DNA of 10,234 nt from Candidatus Binatia bacterium. GTDB taxonomy: Bacteria > Desulfobacterota_B > Binatia > UBA9968. The number at the start of each line of letters is the position of its first letter. The stretch's first letter is position 1. Positions 1 through 6,042 of the stretch are shown here, piece by piece. The notes under the pieces are model-generated. The model was given only the letters and a program-made list of their open reading frames with translations, was not told the DNA's origin and ran no database searches. The DNA lies in the NCBI GenBank assembly GCA_025922795.1, contig JAICHC010000048.1, forward strand, positions 1 through 10,234, given 5' to 3'. The position numbers and the translations under genes are program-made.

Positions 1-606
1 ACGGTGTATCCGACGCGTGTGGCTCACGAGATTTGCGACAGGGCTCATGAAGCCGGATTGAAAGTTCATCTCGACGGAGCGCGGGTTTTCAATGCAGCGG
101 TTTATTTAAATGAAAGCCTCGCCGGGATGACAAAAAAATTCGACTCGGTGCAGTTCTGCTTCAGCAAAGGTCTCGGCGCCCCTGTGGGCTCAATGGTCGT
201 CGGCTCGAAAGATTTGATCGAGCGCTGCCGAGTGATTCGAAAAATGCTCGGCGGGGGTATGCGCCAGGTGGGCGTGCTTGCGGCCGCCGCTCTAGTCGCG
301 CTGGAGGAAGGGCCCAAACGCTTGCACATCGATCACGAGAACGCGCGTTTTTTGGCTCAAGGACTGGCACGGATCCCGGGAATCCGCATCCAACCGGAAA
401 AAGTGCAAACCAACATCGTTATTTTGGACGTCGGCGCCACCGGACGAAGCGCAACGGCGTTTCTAAAGCAGCTCGGTGAGCGCAAAGTGCTTGGCGGAGC
501 GGTCGATGCTCGCCGGGTGCGATTGGTGACTCATTTGGATGTGGATCGGGCTGACATCGAATCGGCGCTGCGGGTTATCGCTGAAGTTGCCGGCAGCGGA
601 TTCTGA
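1..606 (+). CDS. ltaE: Low-specificity L-threonine aldolase, 3' part (5' end outside the window)
   Basis: PLP-dependent enzyme that cleaves L-threonine or L-allo-threonine to glycine and acetaldehyde in the cytoplasm. The frame is open from base 1, and the 201 visible residues are the C-terminal part of a protein usually around 340 residues long. Family landmarks seen in order: the HLDGARVFNA block (the Asp binds the PLP pyridine nitrogen, the Arg is substrate-side), then SKGLGAPVGS, whose Lys (codon 166-168) should form the Schiff base with PLP, then RKMLGGGMRQ, the DHENA helix and the VQTNIV strand. It ends with TGA at 604-606. The start and any promoter lie to the left. It converges on the peroxiredoxin gene across a 111-bp gap in which I see no convincing terminator. 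The family call is secure; exact stereospecificity cannot be read from sequence. Confidence 0.93.
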   Translation, partial: TVYPTRVAHEICDRAHEAGLKVHLDGARVFNAAVYLNESLAGMTKKFDSVQFCFSKGLGAPVGSMVVGSKDLIERCRVIRKMLGGGMRQVGVLAAAALVALEEGPKRLHIDHENARFLAQGLARIPGIRIQPEKVQTNIVILDVGATGRSATAFLKQLGERKVLGGAVDARRVRLVTHLDVDRADIESALRVIAEVAGSGF

Positions 607-717
607 AATCGTTTGCAGCTGCTCTTGTCCGGTGAATCTCAAGCCTGTGGACTGTGCTCAGCCACAAAAAGTATTCGTCCCGGCTCGGTTACGAAATCAC
701 CGATTTGCGACGTGCGC

Positions 718-1209
718 TTAGGCACCTTGACCCTTTCGCTTTTTTGTACCACGAATCGAGCTCAAAGCGTCGGCGGCGGTGATGCGTCCGATGGGACCGG
801 TGGCGAAACAAGCCTGAAGAACCTTACCTTCCGGGTCGACAGTGAAATTGGTCGCGTGGATAATGCCGCGACGCGCTTCCCAGTAGGCGCCGACCTTGTC
901 GGCGTCCTCGGGTACTTTCAGACCATAGCCGATGGAAAACGTCGCGCCAGTCTTTTCAACCATCTCCTGGGCTTTGTCGAGCGGGTCGACGGAAAGGGCA
1001 ACAAGGTTGGTATTTTCCTGCTTGAATTCCTCAATATGCGCTTGGAAGTCGGCGACCTGCCGGACGCAGTAGGGTCACCAGACGCCGCGATAGAAGATGA
1101 TAACGCCATACTCACCCGTGAGATCCGCCGGAATATTCAACCTGCCGCCGGCGGTGGTTGACACGGTGTACTTTGGAAATGGGTCACCGGGCCCTAGTTG
1201 TCGAGACAT
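718..1209 (-). CDS. Selenocysteine-containing peroxiredoxin-like (AhpC/TSA, redoxin) protein with in-frame TGA
   Basis: Thioredoxin-fold redoxin, 163 residues if TGA at 1077-1075 is read as selenocysteine. Residues 1-44 run from MSRQLGPGDPFPKY through the strand YGVIIFYRGVW. Codon 45 is TGA, then PYC (Cys48), VADFQAH, the strand NLVALSVDP, EMVEKTGATFSIGYG and the C-terminal TVDPEGKVLQACF with Cys134, ending in TAA. In this family the YRGxW motif is followed by CPYC or CPFC, so TGA replaces the first redox Cys and gives a U-P-Y-C site. Start ATG at 1209 is chosen because AAAGGAAG (1217-1224) lies 7 nt upstream; the ATG at 1272 lacks such support and adds a non-conserved extension. It follows the amidohydrolase by 76 nt and is probably co-transcribed. 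Expected role: thiol or peroxide reduction in the cytoplasm. Alternatives are a nonsense mutation or a base-call error, but the open frame, the hairpin past the TGA and the exact position favour Sec. Confidence 0.85.
1044..1061 (-). promoter_or_regulatory. Candidate bacterial SECIS hairpin
   Basis: On the coding (minus) strand the RNA folds as GG-(C)-AGGUC, loop GCC, GACUUCC. That is seven pairs, one of them G-U, with one bulged C. The loop starts 21 nt after the TGA and begins with G. The published bacterial SECIS model asks for an apical loop roughly 16-37 nt past the UGA, a loop of 3-14 nt with a G in its first two positions, and a stem of at least 4 bp; this hairpin meets all of these. 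A competing fold uses GGUGAC with GUCGCC (both spanning 1079-1051) plus an inner CUGC/GCAG stem. I folded by eye only. Confidence 0.6.
1075..1077 (-). other. In-frame TGA, predicted selenocysteine codon (Sec45)
   Basis: This TGA sits between the Trp codon of YRGVW and the Pro codon of PYC. It is the only stop between the ATG at 1209 and the TAA at 720-718. Because other genes here use TGA as their real stop, general reassignment of TGA to Trp or Gly is unlikely. Sec insertion needs SelA, SelB, SelC and SelD elsewhere in the genome; none is in this window. Confidence 0.78.
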
Positions 1210-1216
1210 CGGTTTG

Positions 1217-1224
1217 CTTCCTTT
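1217..1224 (-). promoter_or_regulatory. Ribosome binding site that fixes the peroxiredoxin start
   Basis: AAAGGAAG on the minus strand, 7 nt before the ATG at 1209. It decides between this start and the upstream in-frame ATG at 1272. Confidence 0.7.
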
Positions 1225-1285
1225 CGAACGCTTTAGATGTGCCGCGTCCCGGCTTGGTTGCATTGACTGCAAAGGGTCAATCGGC

Positions 1286-2203
1286 TCATCCGGCCAAACC
1301 GAGTAGCTTGGCCGCGTTGCCGCCGAAGATTTTCTGCTTATCGTCTTCAGAAATATTCAGTTGTTTGACGGTTTCCACGGCGCGCGCGAGCGGCAGCGGC
1401 ACCGGCGGAGAGTCGCTGCCGAAAACGACATGATCGACGCCGACGGTATCGATGGCGCATTGCACCGCCGGCGGATGATAGCAGACGGTGTCGAAATAGA
1501 GCTGCTTCATGTAGCTCGCCGGCGGCCGCGTCATCACGTCCGGCTCCCACGGGCCGAAGCTCATGTCTTTTCTAAGCTCATACCCGAAGCCATATCGCCC
1601 GGGCAGCATGGGCAGGGCGCCGCCGACGTGGGCGCAGATCATTTTGAGTTTTGGAAATTTCTCGAAGCCGCCGCTGAAGATGAAGCGAGTCAAAGCGAGC
1701 GTGGTATCGAACGGCCGGCCGAGCATTTCCGGCAGGCGGAAGATTTCCATCTTCTCGTTGCCGATGGTGAACTTGGGCGGGTGAATGAAGAGCGGCACAT
1801 CGAGCTCGCTGACTAACTCGAAGAACGGCGTCGCGCGCGGCGAGTCGAGATACTCGCCGTCGGTGCTCGAACCGATCATGATGCCCTTGAGCTTGTATTC
1901 GCGAATCGCCCTTTCGGTTTCCTGGAGAATCTGGTCGTTATCATAGGGAACCGAGCAGGCCAGACCGAGCAAGCGCTTCGGATGCTTGGCGGTCAGCTCG
2001 GCCGCGTGGGCGTTGAACTCCTGAACGACTCTCAAAGGATCATAGCCGTCCGGCGAACGAATCCAGTTGTTGCCGAAGACCGTGATATCAACACCGGCCT
2101 TGTCCTGTTCGTCGAACAGACCGGGCAGATCGAAGATCGACTTCGGCGACTTCGGATGACGCCAGCTTTGCGGGACTAGATGAGCGTGACAGTCGATGAT
2201 CAT
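1286..2203 (-). CDS. Amidohydrolase family 2 (ACMSD-like) metal-dependent hydrolase or decarboxylase
   Basis: TIM-barrel amidohydrolase of the ACMSD / amidohydrolase-2 type, 305 residues, a usual length. Metal-binding landmarks: HxH near the N-terminus (DCHAH, His6 and His8), His141 in PLFIHPP, His192 in ICAHVGG, and Asp264 in VVFGSDSPP. The family includes decarboxylases such as ACMSD and gamma-resorcylate decarboxylase, and hydrolases; these motifs do not settle the reaction or substrate. The protein has no signal peptide and should be cytoplasmic. Start ATG at 2203 is supported by AGAGGT (2210-2215). It is the first gene of a probable two-gene unit with the selenocysteine peroxiredoxin, and a promoter lies just upstream. 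An aromatic or heterocyclic carboxylate is a reasonable guess for the substrate but only a guess. Confidence 0.88.
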   Translation of the reverse strand: MIIDCHAHLVPQSWRHPKSPKSIFDLPGLFDEQDKAGVDITVFGNNWIRSPDGYDPLRVVQEFNAHAAELTAKHPKRLLGLACSVPYDNDQILQETERAIREYKLKGIMIGSSTDGEYLDSPRATPFFELVSELDVPLFIHPPKFTIGNEKMEIFRLPEMLGRPFDTTLALTRFIFSGGFEKFPKLKMICAHVGGALPMLPGRYGFGYELRKDMSFGPWEPDVMTRPPASYMKQLYFDTVCYHPPAVQCAIDTVGVDHVVFGSDSPPVPLPLARAVETVKQLNISEDDKQKIFGGNAAKLLGLAG

Positions 2204-2223
2204 AATCGCACCTCTGGCTCGGA

Positions 2224-2252
2224 AAGATATGTGCTCGATCGAGGGATGTCAA
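2224..2252 (-). promoter_or_regulatory. Sigma70-type promoter for the amidohydrolase-peroxiredoxin unit
   Basis: Minus strand: -35 TTGACA (2252-2247, perfect consensus), 17-bp spacer, -10 TATCTT (2229-2224, 4 of 6). The spacer contains the perfect 10-bp palindrome CTCGATCGAG (2234-2243), which could be an operator. The predicted transcript start is only about 14 nt before the coding start, just enough for the AGAGGT ribosome site. Confidence 0.6.
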
Positions 2253-2600
2253 ATTATTAAGGGTTCATAAGTATCGAGACAACAGGGTTTACTGGACACG
2301 AACGGACGACTCGTTCCAAGCCCAGGCAAAGCGTCTGGGCGTCATCGGCCACCACCCGATCTCTCGCCCCGAGTGTTTATTTTGGGCGTGGGTGCGAAGG
2401 CGTCCTTTAACCTGGTGCCTGCGCTTTCCACGACTCGGCCCTTCGTCCCAGTAGGTCTAGTAACCAACGAATTCCTTGGTAACCCGAATTCCATAGTGTA
2501 AAGGAAGTCATGAGCGAGGAGCAAACCTTCCATAGCGAAGACAGTGGCTTCTGCCTCTGAGCGGGAAGCAGCTATCGGTGCCGTGAGTAAACACATTAAG
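2253..2600. other. Intergenic stretch without a supportable gene
   Basis: Between the amidohydrolase promoter and the terminator of the lspA-gdx unit I see no gene with family motifs. There is a short inverted repeat GCCCAG/CTGGGC (2320-2325 and 2335-2340) without a T-tract. A 16-codon plus-strand ORF (2510-2560) has AAGGAAG upstream, and a minus-strand frame stays open across much of the region, but neither has recognisable content. Parts of the stretch look more AT-rich than the flanking genes. Confidence 0.5.
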
Positions 2601-2633
2601 CAAATAAAGCGGCGTGCAAGCGGGCGCTTGCGC
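2601..2633 (-). terminator. Probable intrinsic terminator of the lspA-gdx unit
   Basis: Directly after the gdx stop (TAG at 2637-2635) the minus strand carries GCAAGCG-CC-CGCTTGC (2631-2616), a perfect 7-bp inverted repeat. It can be extended by one G-U and one G-C pair to 2633/2614. A T-rich run, CTTTATTT, follows a few bases later. The T-tract is interrupted and slightly displaced, so strength is uncertain. Confidence 0.5.
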
Positions 2634-2634
2634 A

Positions 2635-2952
2635 CTAAGTTGTTGTAAGCTTGAGGCCGATGATGCCGACGACGATCAGAGCGATGCAGGCGAGCCGGGC
2701 AGGAGCGGCGGATTCGCCAAAGAGAAAGATTCCAAGGATCGCCGTGCCGGCGGCGCCGATGCCGGTCCATACGGCGTAACCGGTGCCGACGGGGATGGTC
2801 TTGAGAGCGTTAGCGAGAAAATAAAAACTTGCGATCATGCCGCAGATCGTGAGCAGACTCGGCCAGAGCTTGGAAAAGCCGGCAGTGTATTTGAGGCTGA
2901 TCGCCCAAAAAATTTCCAAAATGCCGGCGACGAACAAATGAATCCAGGCCAT
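2635..2952 (-). CDS. gdx: SMR-family exporter of the Gdx/SugE type (guanidinium exporter)
   Basis: Small multidrug resistance protein, 105 residues with four membrane helices, inserting as an antiparallel dimer in the inner membrane and exchanging substrate for protons. The Gdx subgroup signature is present: Gly10, Glu13 (the essential proton and substrate carboxylate), Trp16, Ser42, Tyr59 and Trp62, with the block [11 protein letters not shown]. These residues match the guanidinium-selective transporters rather than EmrE-like polyspecific pumps, where export of guanidinium is established. Start ATG at 2952 follows a strong GGGAGGA site (2958-2964). It lies 50 nt downstream of lspA on the same strand and is probably co-transcribed with it. 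Only 50 nt separate the two genes, so there is no room for the guanidine-I riboswitch that often controls this family. Confidence 0.9.
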   Translation of the reverse strand: MAWIHLFVAGILEIFWAISLKYTAGFSKLWPSLLTICGMIASFYFLANALKTIPVGTGYAVWTGIGAAGTAILGIFLFGESAAPARLACIALIVVGIIGLKLTTT

Positions 2953-3002
2953 TCACATCCTCCCAAAATCGCGTATCCGATAAGTGGTAATCGGCCGTGC
3001 GC

Positions 3003-3506
3003 CTAAACCGCCGAGGGTTCTTTTGGTTTCTTTTTCAGGCTGTCAACCGCCAAAAGAACTGCGCCCGTGGTGATCGCCATGTCGGCGGCGTTGAAAATTC
3101 CCGTGCGAACGGGGCCAATGCCGAGATTAAGAAAGTCGACGACGTGCCCGCCGTAAACAATCCGATCGATCAAATTGCTCAAACCGCCGCCACAGACCAG
3201 AGATAAATACGCGCGGTAAGCGGCCGGCAGGCTGCGATTGAATATAAGATATGCGAGTAGCGCCGCCAGAAACACGCCGACGAAAACGGTGAACACGATA
3301 TGGCGCCAGGATGGCGACAAGGATGATCCGAGACTGAGGAAGGCGCCGGTATTCTCGGCGTATTGTAAGCGAAAAATGTCACCCGCAAAAGAGACGAAAC
3401 CATCCGGCGCGAGATAGGTCTTCGCCCACCACTTGGTTGCTTGATCGAGCGCGATACAAAGCGGGATGAGAAGCGGCACGGGAATTGCGGCAGCGAGACG
3501 ATTCAT
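3003..3506 (-). CDS. lspA: Lipoprotein signal peptidase (signal peptidase II)
   Basis: Inner-membrane aspartyl protease that removes the signal peptide of diacylglyceryl-modified prolipoproteins. Length 167, close to the E. coli enzyme (164). Conserved features: LDQATKWWA in the first helix region, QYAENTGAFLSLG, GGLSNLIDRI with catalytic Asp114, VVDFLNL, and FNAADMAI with catalytic Asp142. Four membrane segments are expected, roughly at residues 5-22, 68-89, 95-113 and 137-155. An in-frame TGA directly precedes the ATG at 3506, so the start cannot lie further upstream; the ribosome site before it is poor. Usual chromosomal partners such as ileS are absent; the downstream neighbour is the Gdx-type exporter. 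The start region is divergent from the adenine deaminase homologue, 124 bp away. The C-terminus is Lys/Pro-rich (KKKPKEP). Confidence 0.95.
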   Translation of the reverse strand: MNRLAAAIPVPLLIPLCIALDQATKWWAKTYLAPDGFVSFAGDIFRLQYAENTGAFLSLGSSLSPSWRHIVFTVFVGVFLAALLAYLIFNRSLPAAYRAYLSLVCGGGLSNLIDRIVYGGHVVDFLNLGIGPVRTGIFNAADMAITTGAVLLAVDSLKKKPKEPSAV

Positions 3507-3630
3507 TCAGACAAGCAGCCAGCGAAGATTGCTTCACAATATATCTTCCCTCCGGCTCAGATACCAGCGTGATGGCGATCGACAGATCATGCGCTGACAG
3601 CGGCGCCCACCGCGAGCTTTGGTAAAGCGG

Positions 3631-5421
3631 ATGGTTCATGTTAGAAACCGGGGCATGGCGCTTTCCAAGGAACAATCCGCCAGACTCATTCGCGGTGCGC
3701 TCGGCGAGATTCCGGCCGATCTGATCATTTCCGGCGGCAAGCTCGTGAATGTTTACTCCGGTGAGCTACTCGAGGGGATGGAGATTGCTGTGGTCGACGG
3801 GCGGATCTGCTACGTCGGGCCCAACGCCAAACACGCGCGCGGCGACGGGACGGAAGTGATCGATGCTTCGGGCGCGTACGTTGCGCCCGGGTTGATCGAC
3901 GGCCACACACACGTCGGCCACTACGCCCGGCCATTCGAAAATCTACAATCCTTTGTGCCGCGCGGCACAACCGCGATCGTCGCTTCATGCGACGAGCTGG
4001 CCACCGTGTTCGGCATGCGCGGAATGAATTTTTTTCTCGAAGAAGTCGAGAGGCACCCGCTGCGGGCCTATACCCTGGTCTCGATGGTCGCGCCCCAGGA
4101 TCCGCTGCTCTGCAAGACGGCGACGTTCTCGAATGACGAGATCGCCGCGGCACTGGCCGATCCGCGCGTGCTCGGCATGGGCGAGATCGTGTCGTGGCTG
4201 CGCTTGATTCAATGCGATGACGAGATTCTCGAGCGTCTGGCGCTGGCACGCCGAAACGGCCAGATCATTCACGGACACACGGCGGGGGCGCGCGACCAAA
4301 AATTATGCGCGGTTGTGGCGACGGGAGTTTCATCCTGCCATGAGCCGATACGTTTTGAGGAGGCGCTCGAACGCTTGCGCCTGGGCTATTGGACTATGTT
4401 GCGCGAAGGTTCCCTGCGCCAGGATCTCCAAGCGACCTTGCCAGGGCTACTGGCTTCGGGCGCTGGCCTGCACCGCCTGATTCTCGTGACCGACAGCACG
4501 ACGCCCGATGACGTCGAAGAGCGCGGGCACATGGACCATGTCGTGCGCCGCGCGATCGCGCTTGGGCTTACGCCGATTCAGGCTTTTCAATCAGTGACGC
4601 TCAATCCGGCGACGTATTCCGGATTGGAGCGAGACATCGGCGTCATCGCACCGGGCCGTATTGCCGATGTCGTGCTGATCGACAACCTCGAGCGGTGTCA
4701 TGTGCGCGAGGTGTTGATCGGCGGCAAAATCGTCGCAGGCAGCGGCGAATCCGTGGTGAAGCAGCGGCCGCCAGACCCGCCGCCCGACATGATGCATTCG
4801 CTGCGCGCCGGAATGGGGGTCACGCCGGAGACCTTCCGAATTATTAGCGCAGTGTCCGCACCGAAAGTTCGCGTTATGGAACTGGTCCACCAAAACATCA
4901 CCGCCGAGCGGATAGTTCGATTTAGCGCTTCGGACGGAATTGTTGCGGCCAATCCGGCAGAGGATATTCTGAAAGTCGCAATGTTCGACCGACATCAAAA
5001 TTCATCCCAGGTCGCTTTCGGCTTCCTCACGGGTTTCGGAGCCAGGGTCGGTGCCGTCGGATTGACGACGAATCTGGATGAAAACGCGCTGATGATTGTC
5101 GGAAACGATGATCGCGATATGGCGCGTTGCGCCAACGCGCTGCTCGAAGCCGGCGGGGGACTCGCGATTGTGGAAAAGGGCGAAATTTTGGAAATAATCG
5201 AATTTCCGTTGGGCGGCCTATTCTCGCTGCAGCCGTGGCGCCAGGTCGCAGATGGACTCAGACGGGTTCAGAGGCGTCTAAAGATGATGGGCTCGTCTTT
5301 CGACAAGCCCATTTTTGCGTTGAATTTTTTACCGTTCGCGACCTTGCCCGCGCTGCGCATTACGGCGCGCGGTTTGGTGATCGCCAAAGAGAGAAAGATC
5401 GTGTCGTTATTCGTTGATTAG
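3631..5421 (+). CDS. Adenine deaminase family amidohydrolase with divergent metal-site motifs
   Basis: About 596 residues, the usual size of adenine deaminase (adenine to hypoxanthine plus ammonia). Layout: small N-terminal beta domain, amidohydrolase barrel (about 80-345), then the Ade C-terminal domain with FPLGGLFS and LNFLPFATLPALRIT. Active-site relics: DGHTH (His92, His94), GMGE (Glu185), HGHTAG (His214, His216), CHE (His237, Glu238), LREGS (Arg258) and TDS (Asp288). Two canonical blocks are changed. The HIESS that normally follows the first metal histidine is HVGHY, and the DPHE segment is shortened to CDE, losing the Pro-His pair. The substrate may therefore not be adenine. Start: ATG 3631 is used; ATG 3655 and TTG 3619 are alternatives, and none has a strong ribosome site. 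The TAG overlaps the bactofilin stop by 4 bp tail to tail. Confidence 0.85.
   Translation: MVHVRNRGMALSKEQSARLIRGALGEIPADLIISGGKLVNVYSGELLEGMEIAVVDGRICYVGPNAKHARGDGTEVIDASGAYVAPGLIDGHTHVGHYARPFENLQSFVPRGTTAIVASCDELATVFGMRGMNFFLEEVERHPLRAYTLVSMVAPQDPLLCKTATFSNDEIAAALADPRVLGMGEIVSWLRLIQCDDEILERLALARRNGQIIHGHTAGARDQKLCAVVATGVSSCHEPIRFEEALERLRLGYWTMLREGSLRQDLQATLPGLLASGAGLHRLILVTDSTTPDDVEERGHMDHVVRRAIALGLTPIQAFQSVTLNPATYSGLERDIGVIAPGRIADVVLIDNLERCHVREVLIGGKIVAGSGESVVKQRPPDPPPDMMHSLRAGMGVTPETFRIISAVSAPKVRVMELVHQNITAERIVRFSASDGIVAANPAEDILKVAMFDRHQNSSQVAFGFLTGFGARVGAVGLTTNLDENALMIVGNDDRDMARCANALLEAGGGLAIVEKGEILEIIEFPLGGLFSLQPWRQVADGLRRVQRRLKMMGSSFDKPIFALNFLPFATLPALRITARGLVIAKERKIVSLFVD
5287..5316 (+). 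terminator. Intrinsic-terminator-like hairpin inside the adenine deaminase homologue
   Basis: ATGGGCT (5287-5293), a C/A mismatch, GTC with GAC, loop TTTC, then AGCCCAT (5306-5312), followed directly by five T residues (5312-5316). This is a textbook rho-independent terminator shape on the plus strand. It lies about 100 nt before the stop codon, within the codons for KMMGSSFDKPIF, a segment conserved only loosely in the family. It may be coincidental or may attenuate the transcript. Confidence 0.45.
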
Positions 5422-5831
5422 CTGGTCGACGAAGCGCTTTCCTTCTTGGTCTCTTGACGCAGCGGCAGCACTCGTCCCTCAGTCTTTTTCATCGAAACAT
5501 GGCCTTCGAGAACCGCGCCATCGCCGATGACCAAGCTTTGCGTAGTCACGTCACCAACGACGGAACCAGGTGGCTGAACTTCGAGTCTCTTGTCGGCCTG
5601 AACGTCCGCCATCACTTTCCCCTGTACCAGAATCGATGCCGCAGAAATCTTGCCTTTGATCGTTGCTTGTTGGCCGACCGTCACGTGTGCCTGGGCGACG
5701 ATTTCGCCTTCAACCTCGCCGTCAATGGTCGCTTGACCATCGAAATGTAGTTTGCCGTTGAGCTTGGTTCCAGGTCCAAGATAGGCGCCAAGATCCGCCG
5801 GTAAGCCGCTGGGTCTGTTAATTTCCGCCAT
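5418..5831 (-). CDS. Bactofilin (polymer-forming cytoskeletal protein, DUF583)
   Basis: Cytoplasmic or membrane-associated beta-helical protein that polymerises into filaments without nucleotide and helps organise cell shape, stalks or polar complexes. Length 137, usual for bactofilins. The core (about residues 15-115) shows the family pattern: YLGPGTKLNGKLHFDGQ, IDGEVEGEI, VTVGQQATIKGKI and the periodic V-x-G turns that form rungs of the right-handed beta-helix. A short polar N-terminal tail and a Lys/Glu/Ser-rich C-terminal tail flank it. Start ATG at 5831 has the strong site AAAGGGGGA (5838-5846). It is monocistronic here, converging on the adenine deaminase homologue with a 4-bp stop-codon overlap, and is served by a good promoter at 5867-5895. 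No M23 peptidase partner lies in the window. Confidence 0.93.
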   Translation of the reverse strand: MAEINRPSGLPADLGAYLGPGTKLNGKLHFDGQATIDGEVEGEIVAQAHVTVGQQATIKGKISAASILVQGKVMADVQADKRLEVQPPGSVVGDVTTQSLVIGDGAVLEGHVSMKKTEGRVLPLRQETKKESASSTS

Positions 5832-5866
5832 CGGGGTCCCCCTTTGTCTTTTAATACGAAGCCCGA

Positions 5867-5895
5867 ACTATAATTCACAATGTAAAGTTTGTCTA
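5867..5895 (-). promoter_or_regulatory. Sigma70-type promoter for the bactofilin gene
   Basis: Minus strand: -35 TAGACA (5895-5890, 5 of 6 with TTGACA), 17-bp spacer, -10 TATAGT (5872-5867, 5 of 6 with TATAAT). It lies about 35 bp before the coding start with a strong ribosome site between them. Confidence 0.65.
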
Positions 5896-5935
5896 CGTTT
5901 TTTGGCTCTACCGACCCGAAAACAGTTTTAAAGTT

Positions 5936-5965
5936 TTGCCCTGAATCGTTTAGGTCTGCTATAAA
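5936..5965 (+). promoter_or_regulatory. Extended -10 promoter for the UbiD gene
   Basis: Plus strand: -10 TATAAA (5960-5965) preceded by TGC, an extended -10 element. A -35-like TTGCCC (5936-5941) lies 18 bp upstream. The leader to the coding start is about 70 nt and contains a short CCACC/GGTGG hairpin (5987-5991 and 5995-5999). The site is divergent from the bactofilin promoter. Confidence 0.5.
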
Positions 5966-6042
5966 ATAGTTTAAACTTTAACGATCCCACCTCGGGTGGC
6001 TGTAAGCGAGCCGTTTTTGATTCCTCGATGAGGAGTTTTCCT

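Noticed and set aside
718..963. 81-residue ORF as an independent gene
   Set aside because: It starts at an internal Met of the peroxiredoxin, in the same frame as the part before the TGA.
1075..1272. 65-residue ORF ending at the TGA, as a gene of its own
   Set aside because: It is the N-terminal half of the peroxiredoxin. The frame continues past the TGA with matching family sequence, and its first 21 codons lie before the true ribosome site.
2320..2340. GCCCAG/CTGGGC hairpin as terminator
   Set aside because: No T-tract on either strand and no gene ending next to it.
2510..2560. 16-codon plus-strand ORF with AAGGAAG upstream
   Set aside because: It is very short with no partner gene downstream on that strand, so it cannot be a leader peptide of anything visible.
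2342..2770. 142-codon minus-strand frame across the intergenic region
   Set aside because: Half of it overlaps the SMR gene in another frame, it has no ribosome site and I recognise no domain. The part beyond the SMR gene is open but featureless.
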